DNA from: Nageia nagi
Taxonomy: Eukaryota > Pinophyta
NCBI GenBank assembly: GCA_050084985.1
Contig: JBITNC010000002.1
Location: 36,766,001-36,830,000, forward strand
Length of the DNA: 64,000 nt
Direction of reading: 5' to 3'
The notes under the pieces are model-generated. The model was not told the origin of the DNA, made no database searches, and was given only the letters and a program-made list of their open reading frames with translations. The translations under genes were made by a program, and so were the position numbers. Of this stretch, positions 1 through 10,296 are shown piece by piece; the stretch's first letter is position 1; each line of letters opens with the position of its first letter.

Positions 1-1427
1 AAATTTGGTAGAATGTTCAACCCTTTGGACCTATAATAGTCCACTATTTATATATTTACATCTACCATTGGGTGGTTGTCCACCATTATTGCTCTTAATT
101 ACTCTCTCGACTAAGAATAGTATAAGGAAATATTTACAAATGTATAAATTATAATCACAACTATGCTAAATTACATAGTGACTAAGTACAATTAGAGCCA
201 AGGTCTAGGAGTTTAATATCTCCAAACTACTATACTTTTAATTGTAATCCCTTTGATTTATCATTGATTGCATCCTATTACGATTGTAGCTAATTATGAA
301 GGCATGGTCCATCAACTTGATTGGTATGACATGTCTCTATATTTTTTCGATAGCCATCTAACTTTCTACAACCATTTGTGGTCATTACTATAGCTCGAGG
401 TTGCATGGAATAGTGAAGGCAATGAAGAATGTATCATTGAAATCCAAGGAAGAACTACTACTATCATGTGTAATGAGTTATGTTTGACAAATTGACATAG
501 CCTCGAGGATCAAACACTTGTGATTAAGTGGACTTGAGTGTTCTCCTTAACTCATTATTCCTTTCTCTATATGATAGGCTCTAATTTCTTTTGGTAGTGT
601 TTAGTTATTGCAAAAGTTTTCTTTAACACTTATCAATTTTTGGTAAAATGTCTAACTTCATCACTCAAAATTGATGGGTTCTATTTGTTGGTCTTTTGAA
701 ATATCTATCGTTGAATATTCTTTATGTAGTACCCATTGAAGATTATCTTAGCATTTGCTATTTTCAAAAAAAAGGTATGACATCATCGCTCCAAATCAAC
801 AGGTCTTAGAGGATGCACTTCTTACAATATCTCTCGCTGATTTTCGACACATGGTGGAACTTCTTCTTTGGAAATGCATGGGCTTTATAGTATTGCCCAC
901 TAGTAACTGTGACTCACTTTGGCTCAATAAAAACTCATAGTTATAATATTTCCCAAAAAGACTTAGATTTCTATAGTACTTGGGATTAGACTTAGACATT
1001 TACTTCCCTTACATGCTATGGTATTTTCTAGATATATTACAACACTTCTTAGACATGAATTAGACATATTTACCATGCTTTATGATCTTAAACCTATGTA
1101 CAATTACAAGAATACACTCAACTGAACTATGACCAACCTCTAAGAGTTATTTACATGACAACATCTTCTTTTAAACAATATAGAGTTTAAGTTACCAATA
1201 TTGTTTAAGACCTATTTACATTGACAAGACCCAGATTATTGATAGCACTTAGACTAAGCAAAATTTGATAAAATTGACTAAGTATAAAGAACAAAGATCA
1301 CTTCCAATACTTACAAAGTCATGAAAGGGGAGTAGAAAATGAAAATTGAGAATGATTTATTTGAAAGGAATGAAAGAATAAAGAATGTTAGAATGTTACC
1401 CTATCTTCATAGTGTGATTCTGAAAGA
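1..1427. other. Unassigned AT-rich DNA
   Basis: I see no gene, RNA or recognisable transposon here. Short open frames on both strands are of chance length with no motif. The 5' part of the X-family LTR that should precede base 1428 is not recognisable, so that LTR was probably truncated or has decayed. Confidence 0.5.
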
Positions 1428-1489
1428 ACAACATATATTATAAATCATATCAATGAATTATTTATTCAATTCATTATTTATAAGCTACA
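1428..1489 (+). repeat. 3' end of a truncated X-family LTR
   Basis: The last 60 bases or so, with a run of ATTTATTCAATTCATTATTTA and the end GCTACA, align with the ends of the LTRs at 4334 and 5684. The sequence upstream no longer aligns. It is followed by the same TTTTGGTGAA primer-site motif as the LTR ending at 4334. Confidence 0.65.
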
Positions 1490-1507
1490 TTTTGGTGAAC
1501 CCATCTG
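1490..1507 (+). promoter_or_regulatory. Putative primer-binding site of X (first copy)
   Basis: The motif TTTTGGTGAACCCATCTG directly follows the LTR end. The same TTTTGGTGAA follows the LTR at 4335, and a decayed version follows the Tat-1 5' LTR on the other strand. The position is right for a PBS; I did not identify the tRNA. Confidence 0.5.
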
Positions 1508-3576
1508 TTTAATTTATCTTTCCCTCTTGGTGAGATATTATGAGAATTCTGTAATGGATCTACATTACTAGTGGTGTTTATAGGTGTTTCTAGGCCATCA
1601 ATGACAATAAAATGGAAGAAGCATTTTGAAAGATAATTAGAGAAGCATGTGCACTATGCAAAGAGGAAAATGAATTGAAAGGTTCAAGTAGTTCATCAAT
1701 AGTGTGAGATCATGTCACAACTGCACTACTTACCAAATTTGAGAATAGCAAGAGATCACAACAAAGTGAAGAGGACTATGATGGTGTATTCATTTCACCC
1801 TTATTTGAGGATATCCATAATTTCCCCCCACCACCCAATCAAGAGGCCCCCAAATTTGAAGAAGATGGTTCTTGCTCTACATAATCACTCTCATAATATC
1901 CAACTCCTTTAATCAAGGAGATAGTAATGGGTAATATCTTTTCATATTCTTTTGTGCAAGAATACATGGTTGATAGTTGTAAGAGTATTGAAAGAGGTTA
2001 AGAAACATCTAATTAGGATATGTTCTCTTTTCCTATTTATGATGATATTGATGATAATGATGCTATTCCACTTGAGTTTCATTTCTATAATAATGATGAT
2101 TTATTGGAGTACATGGGGCATATTCTAAATTGGCTAACTTAAATAAGAAAAAAAAGGAAGAAAAGAGATTTAGGGTTGAATGGATCAATGGTGCTATTAC
2201 AAAAGCATGATGAATTGGTTGAAGTTGAGGATGCTCTTTCAACACCATAGAAGAAAAGGTACACAAACTAGTTTATTGAGAGTCATAGTGATTTTGCAAG
2301 GTCATACATTAACATGCTTGGTGTAGATCCTTATTTTGTCATGCATTTTTCAAAATGGATAGTCCATATTAATAAGCCTTTTAGAGGGATAAGAGTTGAT
2401 ATTTCATTTCCAAATATTTAGATGATTATGGATAGTTTTGCTTTGTCTCTCATGGATGAATATAGTCAGCATTTAGTTCTAATGGATTTTGGGAAAGAAC
2501 TATATTTCTCCATATCATCCATATTATATGCCTTGGGGGCATTATTGTTTTAGCAATATGATAAAAAACGGAACTTAATTATAGATCTGATAGCAAAAAA
2601 TCATTCAAAATTATGGTACAATAGGGTATAAAGAATTTCCATATGCATATGATGAGGATCCATGCTATCAATGATGTGCATTACTATCTGCATGCCATTA
2701 GCAACGTGTAGATAGCAAAAAAAAAGAGAAAAAAAGAGAGAAAAGTAAAAAAAGAATAGAGCAAAAGAGAAAAAGATAAAATTGATGATAGTATAATGTC
2801 TGTGGACCATGGACATAAAACACTAAGTCATCGATGGCCATCGATACAGTTAGTGAGAGTTCACTCACTTAAAAGACAAATCGATGATACAATCATTAGT
2901 AGATTGCTAACATTAACTCATCATCAATGGACGATGCAACTCACTATGTATCCAAAATATTTTCATGCATGGGGTATTTAACAATTTCTGTAGGTATCTA
3001 AATCAAAAGAAGGAAACTAAGTAATGCATATTCCACATTTTCAATGATGTGCACTATTGTTTATACACTATTAGTGGCATATATATCATTGAACCAAGGG
3101 CTCAAATCAATTGATGTATTCTGTATCAAGGTATGGACATAAGTGCATTAGATTTTTGACTAATAGAGATGATGGAATGACCAAGAACAATGTAAGGGGT
3201 AAATGGGACCTCTTCTATATCAAGGCATAGATGTAAGCACATCACCTTCATGAGTCTCAGAAATGAAGGAATGAATAAATCCATGGTTGAATAGTGCAAG
3301 GGGAAACCATTTCAAATATTAGACATGAATCGTAAGACTACCTACTAGCAAAGTTCCTTCCATGATAGAAATATCACAAGGGGCAAAGAGATATAGTTAT
3401 TGAGATTTTGTCTTGGCTACACCATTCAAGACCTTTCTTGGGAAAACCAAGCCAAAAGGGGACAGCAAAGGACCCTCATCATTATCATCAAATGGTAATG
3501 TTGGATAAATATTTCAAAAAACAAATCTTCTATACTTATTCTTTGGACATGTAATTTCATTGCTTCAATCACACCT
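1508..3576 (+). other. Internal region 1 of X with degenerate coding traces
   Basis: This is the 2-kb interior between PBS and PPT. From about 2260 to 2640 the plus strand reads as a protein-like frame with few stops (for example DFARSYINMLGVDPYFVMHF), but I cannot assign a domain. A 66-codon frame at 1712-1912 is also unassigned. At 2700-2780 there is a purine-rich AAAAAGAGAAA tract. No RT, integrase or zinc-knuckle motif is visible, so the element looks non-autonomous. Confidence 0.4.
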
Positions 3577-3592
3577 CCAAAGAGGGACAAAA
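3577..3592 (+). promoter_or_regulatory. Polypurine tract of X (before middle LTR)
   Basis: CCAAAGAGGGACAAAA abuts the TG of the LTR at 3593. The Tat-1 tract (8564-8579, minus strand) differs from it by one base. Confidence 0.7.
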
Positions 3593-4334
3593 TGTATATG
3601 CCTAAAAATGAATTATTATTTATTAAATAATTCATTTTATAGCATCAAAGATATTTTTTGTAAAAAGGGATAAAATATACCTAAGGCAATGTAATAAATG
3701 TAATAGACCATAGAACAATGTAAAGGGTATCAAATATCATGAAGGATACCATAAATAATGTAATGTGCAATGATCCCAAGAATCAAAGAGGATCAAAACA
3801 TTGCTATAAAAGAACATCAAAGGCAACATATCTCCCATGATGATCAAATAGGGAGAGAGAGAATAGAACATGAAATATCATCATATTCATCCCAACAAAG
3901 GTGTTTTGTAACACCACCTATCTCAGATTTGTTATACCCTTCATCTTATTTCATGCATTTCAATTTTTGCTCATGGATCTATGTATTTTAGGCCGTTAAC
4001 GATGTTATTTATGCATGGATATTATTATGTTTAAAGTTTCACATGTAATACTCTTCATCTAGTTTTTTATACTTTAATTTATGTAAGTGAATCTACTTAC
4101 TGACATGTATTTCACATAAATTGATGATGTGGTAATTCGACTGCTTAAAGCTCACTAATGATTAGAAGGTAGGCATGTGACCACTCGTTTTGTATATACT
4201 TAGAATACTCTATTCATTTATGAGATTTATACATTAGTTTGAGATAATATATGACTTGTGTTACTTAAAACATATTATTATATTGTATATCATATTAATA
4301 AATTATTTATTTAATTCATTATTTATAGTCTACA
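3593..4334 (+). repeat. X-family LTR, middle copy (742 bp)
   Basis: It starts TGTATATGCC and ends GTCTACA, and aligns along its length with 5011-5684 at roughly 70-75% by eye. It is preceded by a PPT and followed by a PBS, so it serves as 3' LTR for internal 1 and 5' LTR for internal 2. Confidence 0.75.
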
Positions 4335-4350
4335 TTTTGGTGAATTCACT
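4335..4350 (+). promoter_or_regulatory. Putative primer-binding site of X (second copy)
   Basis: TTTTGGTGAATTCACT follows the LTR end directly and matches the motif at 1490. Confidence 0.5.
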
Positions 4351-4433
4351 ATTTCAAAGGATTTTATCCCCTAGGGTAAAATTTTATGCACATTTGAAGA
4401 GTTTCATTTGGATCTCTCTTTTTATCTAAGTCC

Positions 4434-4612
4434 TCATTGGCCATTGCTTTAGTAGATTCTAATAGTGACTCATTGGCCACTGCTCTGATAGATACCAATG
4501 TCAATTTATTGGCCATTACTTTGGTAGATACCAATATTGATATGTTGGCCATTTTCTTGTAGATACCAATAGTGATTCACTGCTTTAGTAGATACTAGTG
4601 TTGACATGGTGA
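4434..4612. repeat. 36-bp minisatellite (about 4-5 units)
   Basis: The landmark TTGGCC recurs at 4437, 4473, 4509 and 4545, exactly 36 bases apart. Each unit also contains GTAGATWCYAATA. A last, partial unit lacking TTGGCC runs to about 4612. Because 36 is a multiple of three, the minus strand at 4364-4552 encodes a 12-residue repeat beginning [MV]AN, in an otherwise unremarkable 62-codon frame. It lies inside internal region 2 of X. Confidence 0.8.
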
Positions 4613-4994
4613 GAAAGAAAATGAAGGTAGAATTCAAGATAAACAATGAAGTAGTCACCCCCATCCATCAAGTAAGGAGAAGATATTTTCTAGTTGCGTC
4701 ATGGGCAATGGCCAAAGGAAGCCATCTGGAGAATAGATCCAAAGATATCATCGATCCTTCAAGATGAGAGTTTTTGGTGAATTCCTAGGGCAACCTTAGA
4801 ATATCATCTTCCTCCATCTTATTTTTGTCTTGATTATCCCATTCATAGAGTTTTCCTAGGGTAATCAAGTCAAAAAAGGGCATACAAGAGGCATCAAATC
4901 AACAATGATCAAGGAAGAATGGTTCAATTTCAAGCATATATTTTTCTTCTTTAATTTTTTGGATTATACAACTTCAATGTCTTTCATTACATAT
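4613..4994. other. Rest of internal region 2 of X
   Basis: No coding motif seen. The last 200 bases or so, up to the PPT, resemble the end of internal region 1 (for example GTCTTGRYTAYMCCATTCA), which supports both being interiors of the same family. Confidence 0.5.
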
Positions 4995-5010
4995 CCAAAG
5001 AGGGAAAAAA
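4995..5010 (+). promoter_or_regulatory. Polypurine tract of X (before last LTR)
   Basis: CCAAAGAGGGAAAAAA abuts the TG of the LTR at 5011 and is nearly identical to the tract at 3577. Confidence 0.7.
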
Positions 5011-5684
5011 TGTAGATGCCTAAATATGATTTATTATTAATTAATAATTCATATTTATTGCATTAAATAATGTTATTGTAAAAAAGATGTAAATGCACCA
5101 TAAGCAATGTAATAAGCAAATATCAATTTAAAAGGTGTAGATCTCAAGAACAAATGCATATATAAAAGAAGATAAAAATAAGATATTCCATATGCATGCA
5201 AGTCCAAGGAATACGCCACAAATGAAATGGTGTCTTGAGACACCACCAATTAACCTTGGATTTGTTATGCCTTAGTTGCGGTGATCATATTTTGTTCTTT
5301 GGGCATGGTCAGATTCTTCATATTTTAGGCCATTAACACTATGTGTTATGCATGGTGTGTCATCATGTTGAAGTTGGATTTGCAATACTCTTCATCTTGA
5401 TCCACATACTTCAATTCGTGCAAGTGGATGTACCTAATTCATGTAGCTAATGGCATGCATTTCTTATAATTTAATGGAGTGATAATTCGATTGCCTAGAG
5501 CCCACTAATGATTAGAAGGTATGCATGTGACCACTCATTTTACATGTACTGAAAAAGATGTATTCATTTATGAGATTTATACATTAGTTATAGATCATAT
5601 ATGGCTTGTAGTAACTCAAACAATATTATATATTGTAAATCATATTAATAAATTATTCATTTAATTCATTATTTATGGTCTACA
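5011..5684 (+). repeat. X-family LTR, 3' copy (674 bp)
   Basis: It starts TGTAGATGCC and ends GGTCTACA, a short TGTAGA/TCTACA terminal inverted repeat. It is not followed by a PBS, as expected for the outer 3' LTR. No target duplication can be tested because the 5' outer LTR is truncated. Confidence 0.75.
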
Positions 5685-6676
5685 CAACCAATTTGGTAAA
5701 ATATTTTATAGCTTTAATTATAAAAGTTTGTATATTTTTTAGCATGTTATATTGATCATGTGTATTGAGTCATGAACCTAAATGAAAAATGAATAAGAAA
5801 ATATTATGTATTATAATTCTTAAGAGGAATTGTATCTTTGGTTTGCATGTTGTTCACATTTTTCTTATTTATTTACATACTCATAATAGACTTATTTTAT
5901 AGTTGAATAATAGTAACTTATTTTAATTAGTTTCTTGAAAACATCATTTAAGATCAAATTATCTACCAAAACTTCCATCATGCTCTTGGTCAAGAGTTGT
6001 GAGGGTTTCATTCATATATATATATAATGGGCAGAGTGAAAGTTTGAGAAGGTTGTTAGTTTTTTTCAAAGGGCACCAATTGTTGAAAAAGGAAAGCAAA
6101 CATTTGTGCATGCGCGATCATTAATCTGTGAGCATGTATGCATTTACATGTGATGGCTCATAAAGTGCATCAAATATCAGGATTTTGAGGTTGATAATGG
6201 GTGATCTATCATGTGGGTTGCCTTTGAACCACCATGTTTAGATAGTCGATGTTTAAGGCTAGATATAGAGTGCATATCTATCTCGAATGGTAAGCCCGAC
6301 ACTATCACCCCCCATTACTATCGATTTGTCAAGAAATCAAGTTTATTAACTGATTTATTGGAGGGATTAGCAACATTGATCCTTTTGATTAATAATTGTA
6401 GGTGGCTATATGACCTATTTGTTCAAGTACATGCCAACATCACTGCTACATAAAAGCCCCTTAATATTACAAAAAGGGCCTATATAATGTTTAAAGGATA
6501 TTTTATAAAGAATTCCACCATTGACCATATACCTTATGTTTTATTTTCTAATTTGTTTATATCATTTTTATTTATATAAGGTGGCAAAATAATATCTTTT
6601 TAAAATCTATAAATGTTATTATACCATTACGGTTGAACATTTAAAGGTTAAACCATAAAGATATTTTGATTTGTAA
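5685..6676. other. Unassigned spacer
   Basis: AT-rich DNA between X and the gypsy-2 3' LTR. It has a short TA run near 6018. An 80-codon plus frame (6211-6453) has no recognisable motif and I do not call it a gene. Confidence 0.5.
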
Positions 6677-7752
6677 TGATAGGAAACTATGACTATTCTC
6701 AATAATTACATAATTTAGAATTGAATGAAGTATGTAATCTTGATGCAAATGTTGTTAAATACTTAGAATATAAATATAATTATAAAAACATTCACAAAAA
6801 ATCAGATACTAAGATTTATAGTGGAAAAACCTAGTGTGGAAAAAAAACCATTATCAAAGAGATCACAAGAAATATATTAATGATTCAAATGGAGTTACAA
6901 CCTCATAAGAGTTACAATGTATTGCTACTATAATGAACAACCAATACAACTCAAAAATATTTCCCAATAGTCTACAATAATCCTCCATAATGATTGTTCT
7001 TCATAACTCTCTTCAACCTCTTTCATTCCCTCTTTATTACCCTCAAAATTAGCTTATGTGATCTCATATTTATAGTCATTTAATAATGAATCTTAGCCTT
7101 TTCCCTACCAATTCACTTGAACCTCTTCTAATTTTTAAGCCTCCTTGTGAATTTTGCCCTTTTGACATACTTTCAACTTCCTCTACCTTTTAGTGACATG
7201 GTAATATTTTTGATACCAAATAGTTGTAATATGCCTTTGAAAAAATACATTATTATTGAACAAATGTAATATGCTTTCAAATGGATTCATCATTATTGAA
7301 TGGATGCATTATGCCTTTGAATGGATGCATTACTATTAGATGGATGAAATATGCCTTTAGACAAATGCATTATTGTCAAACAAATGTAGTATGCCTTAAG
7401 ATGGATGCAATATACCTTGGTCCTTTGTATTGATGCATTTTTATATTATAAAGCTAATATTTTGTAATGATTTCCACCAAGTTATTCCCTAAGAAAAAGG
7501 GATCATGTGATAACTTATTGGAAAGGTCTTTTCATAAGATTTCCATTAACGGTGTATCATTTACCTCAATTGGATACCTCTAAAGGATAACTAATTTCTT
7601 GTGGTAAGTTCAAACAACTATCAAATTTTGATTAACCTCTTAACAAAGTTTAGAGCTACCAACAACACTAAAAATGAATTCATGATATCAAAATAACTCC
7701 ACTAGGATGTCTACTTAGTCACCATGATGGTCAAAGTTTTATTTTTTCAACA
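6677..7752 (-). repeat. gypsy-2 3' LTR
   Basis: On the minus strand it runs from TGTTGAAAAAATAAAACTTT to a CA end at 6677. Many blocks match 30798-31911 in the same order, for example ACTATGACTATT, CAAAGAGATCA, TACAACTCAAAAATATT and AATAATCCTCCATAAT. It contains a diverged minisatellite at about 7222-7430. Confidence 0.6.
7222..7430. repeat. Diverged minisatellite in gypsy-2 LTR
   Basis: Repeats of an approximate unit ATATGCCTTTGAATGGATGC followed by ATTAYTATTRRA; ATGCCTT or ATGCTTT recurs about every 30-40 bases. The partner LTR carries the same kind of array at 31330-31575, so it predates the insertion of this element. Confidence 0.6.
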
Positions 7753-7867
7753 AATAATTTTGGATTAGGCCTTCCAACTTGGGGAGCTTTTGGTCCTTCA
7801 AAAGCTTAAATTCATTAGGTCAGGATATAAATCCTTCACCTAATTCAAAGGTAACCATTTTTCCTTG
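7753..7867 (-). other. gypsy-2 3' internal segment, left of Tat-1
   Basis: This 115-bp piece between the gypsy-2 LTR and Tat-1 reads on the minus strand as GKMVTFELGEGF then NEFKLLKDQKLPKLEG, like the tail of a gypsy polyprotein. Coding traces of the same polyprotein resume at 15893 on the other side of Tat-1. Confidence 0.4.
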
Positions 7868-8563
7868 TGTATACAGTAAATTATGTAAATAATAAATATA
7901 AACATAAAGTAAATCCAAAGAGATGATACTTATTCAAACATATAGATAAAAAAATGAAAAGAGTGGACCTAACTATGATATAATAATACTAAAGATATGA
8001 TAAGGGAATACAAAGGATCAAATTGGATCAGAGATGGAATTTGATGGAGTTGATGAGTCATGTAAAACTAGATTTTTTCACCCCTTCCTTTTCTAGCTTT
8101 GGATAGCAAATATGTACACCATCGATGACGTGCTAAATCTAGGGCACTGACATTATGAGACTTGTAGAATTAGATTATGTGCAAAATATAGCATGTAATA
8201 ATAAATTAGATCATAATAGATCTTCTAATAGGCAACATCAAGAGATACCATAACAATGATGTATAGGATAACCACCTATCCGAGAGATCCGATAGGGATG
8301 TCAACCTCCAACTCCTATATGTATAACCTACAAGGAAATAGAAAGGAGTGAAAGCTAACTTATAGCAATAATATAATCATTGTTATATTCAAGATACTTT
8401 AAAATATGAACCATGATAAGTGATATTGAATTTAATATAATGCATGGTATCGTATTGTAATATCAACTTTATCTTGATATTTGTAATATTGCTTTTAATA
8501 CTTTTAGAGAAATTTAAAATATGATTTCTTAAATAAATAATAAATAAATTTTAGGTGTTTACA
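7868..8563 (-). repeat. Tat-1 3' LTR
   Basis: On the minus strand it begins TGTAAACACCTAAAATTTAT and ends with CA at 7868. It aligns end to end with 15186-15892, sharing for example ATAACCACCTATC, GATGTCAACCTCCAACTCCT and AATATCAACTTTATCTTGA. Confidence 0.85.
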
Positions 8564-8579
8564 TTTTGACCCTCTTTGG
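8564..8579 (-). promoter_or_regulatory. Tat-1 polypurine tract
   Basis: On the minus strand CCAAAGAGGGTCAAAA abuts the TG of the 3' LTR. One base differs from the X-family tract at 3577. Confidence 0.75.
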
Positions 8580-10296
8580 ATATAAAATGAAAAGCATTGA
8601 AATTGCATAATCCAAAGAAGTTTAGAGAAATGAAAAATTTTTAGAGTCAAAGTAAACTTCCCTTTCACAATCCATATGCTGAGTATGATATCTCATTTGC
8701 CTCCTTTTGGATTGGAATTGCCCCTTGCATTCACTTCTATGAGGTAATTAGGACAAAATGATATCATGTGTGCAAAGTGATATTTTAGGTACCATTGAGG
8801 TCCTAATCTTCAGGATAATATGTGGAAACCAAAGAAATAATACCCACATATATCACATCCATGATAATGATATTCAAATTAAAGAGCAAGTATAAAATTA
8901 ATATAATATTTATTGTTAGACTACTATTGTTGCAAATTATAGTCTACAATCATTAAGTTAATGAGGTATTTGATATGCCCCAAGCTTTCAGAATCTTTGA
9001 TCACATTGACCTGTAATTTTGAAGAAATTGTACTCATGGGGTTGCCATAGCTTGGAACTTTGAAACATCATTAGTATAACATGCATTCTCTTTAGAAAAA
9101 TAACCATAGATAAATGTATACATTATTATCATCATGTGTCAAATATTCAAAGATACAATGGTCTTAATTCATCAAATAATATATATTTTTCTTTAAAATT
9201 TTATAATCTTTCTACAACATGAACGCCTTAAAGACAATTTATAGCATGTTGTTGGTGCTTTGATTTTTGTGGAATTAGGAAAATTTATCTCTTTAAAATT
9301 TGATCATTGTTACCATTATAGGGCATATTTGTGAAATAATGGCATTTTTAGAATACCATTCAATGAGATAATAATGTTTCCCCTTTTATTTAAAATTGCA
9401 TGTAAAAGTAGGACATGGATGTCATGATATTTTAGAACTAGCTTTGCAGATAGAAATTTTATGAAGGTAACATAATTTCTTACTTAGAGAAATATTATAA
9501 TCACATTTTCACCCACCATTTTATAGAAATTAAAATCATTCACATACCTAGGGTTAAGGGCCAAAAATGAATAAAAAGCAATTTTGAACTATCATATTCA
9601 TTCTGGTCGTTATTCGCTGAGCTAGAGGTACAGGTTGACATTCTTGCCTACCAACCCTATTGACTATTATGTTCTTTATTACAAATCCTACCTTCTAATT
9701 GGTTGCATAGGTTCCTCTTACTAGCATTTGATCCTCATTTATTAGATTTTTCATTAACATGGCTGATTGGTGGGTAGTGAAGAGGCTATTAGCTGGAGAT
9801 GTGATTGTGTGGCCATTTTGAATATTACATGTTCCATTTTTTTATTTTCATGGTTTTCCTATTTTTCTTTGCTTTTTGTCAAACTAGGGTACAACTTTAT
9901 TGTATTTTTCATTATTTTCTACAATAAAATTGAACAAGGAAGTGGGTGGGTTTCTATTTCTATATTTTATCTATTGTAATACTTTTTATTATTTTTATAT
10001 TTGAGATTTAAGGATTTGTGCATGTATTGTTTTAGAATGTAGGTGGATTTTGTGGGGAAATCCATATTAGTGAGGGTGATTTGATTTATTATTTTTATTT
10101 TTGCAATTTATTTTTATTTTTCTAATGTGAATGGAATTATTTATGCATAATTTTCTATTTCATTCATTGTACGTGATAATTCGAAAGGGGTTTGCATTTT
10201 TTAGTTGATAATTCATCATTTAAATTACTTTATTTTAGATATTGATGGATTTTCATTAAAATTTATTTAATTTTATTGTTATAGTATTGCAAGCAT
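8580..10296. other. Tat-1 interior between 3' LTR and the PMD gene
   Basis: AT-rich (about 70%), with no coding motif on either strand. A 70-codon hydrophobic plus frame (9767-9979) looks like chance reading of T-rich DNA. This side lies downstream of the antisense gene's 5' end and could hold its promoter, but I see no clear TATA-box arrangement. Confidence 0.45.

Larger units (their letters stand above)
1428..5684 (+). mobile_element. Tat-like non-autonomous LTR element 'X', tandem three-LTR arrangement
   Basis: The order is LTR remnant (1428-1489), PBS, internal 1, PPT, LTR (3593-4334), PBS, internal 2, PPT, LTR (5011-5684), all in plus orientation. Both complete LTRs begin TGTAKATGCCTAAA and end TCTACA. 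Both are preceded by a polypurine tract starting CCAAAGAGGG. The first two are followed by TTTTGGTGAA. Two internal regions sharing a central LTR is what unequal recombination between two copies of an element would leave. Internal 1 is about 2.1 kb and internal 2 only 676 bp; neither shows a pol domain. The polypurine tract and LTR start resemble those of Tat-1 in this window, so I place X in the Tat group by inference. Confidence 0.7.

Noticed and set aside
3770-3991. 73-codon plus frame in the X LTR
   Set aside because: Lies wholly inside a non-coding LTR and is not preserved in the LTR copy at 5011-5684.
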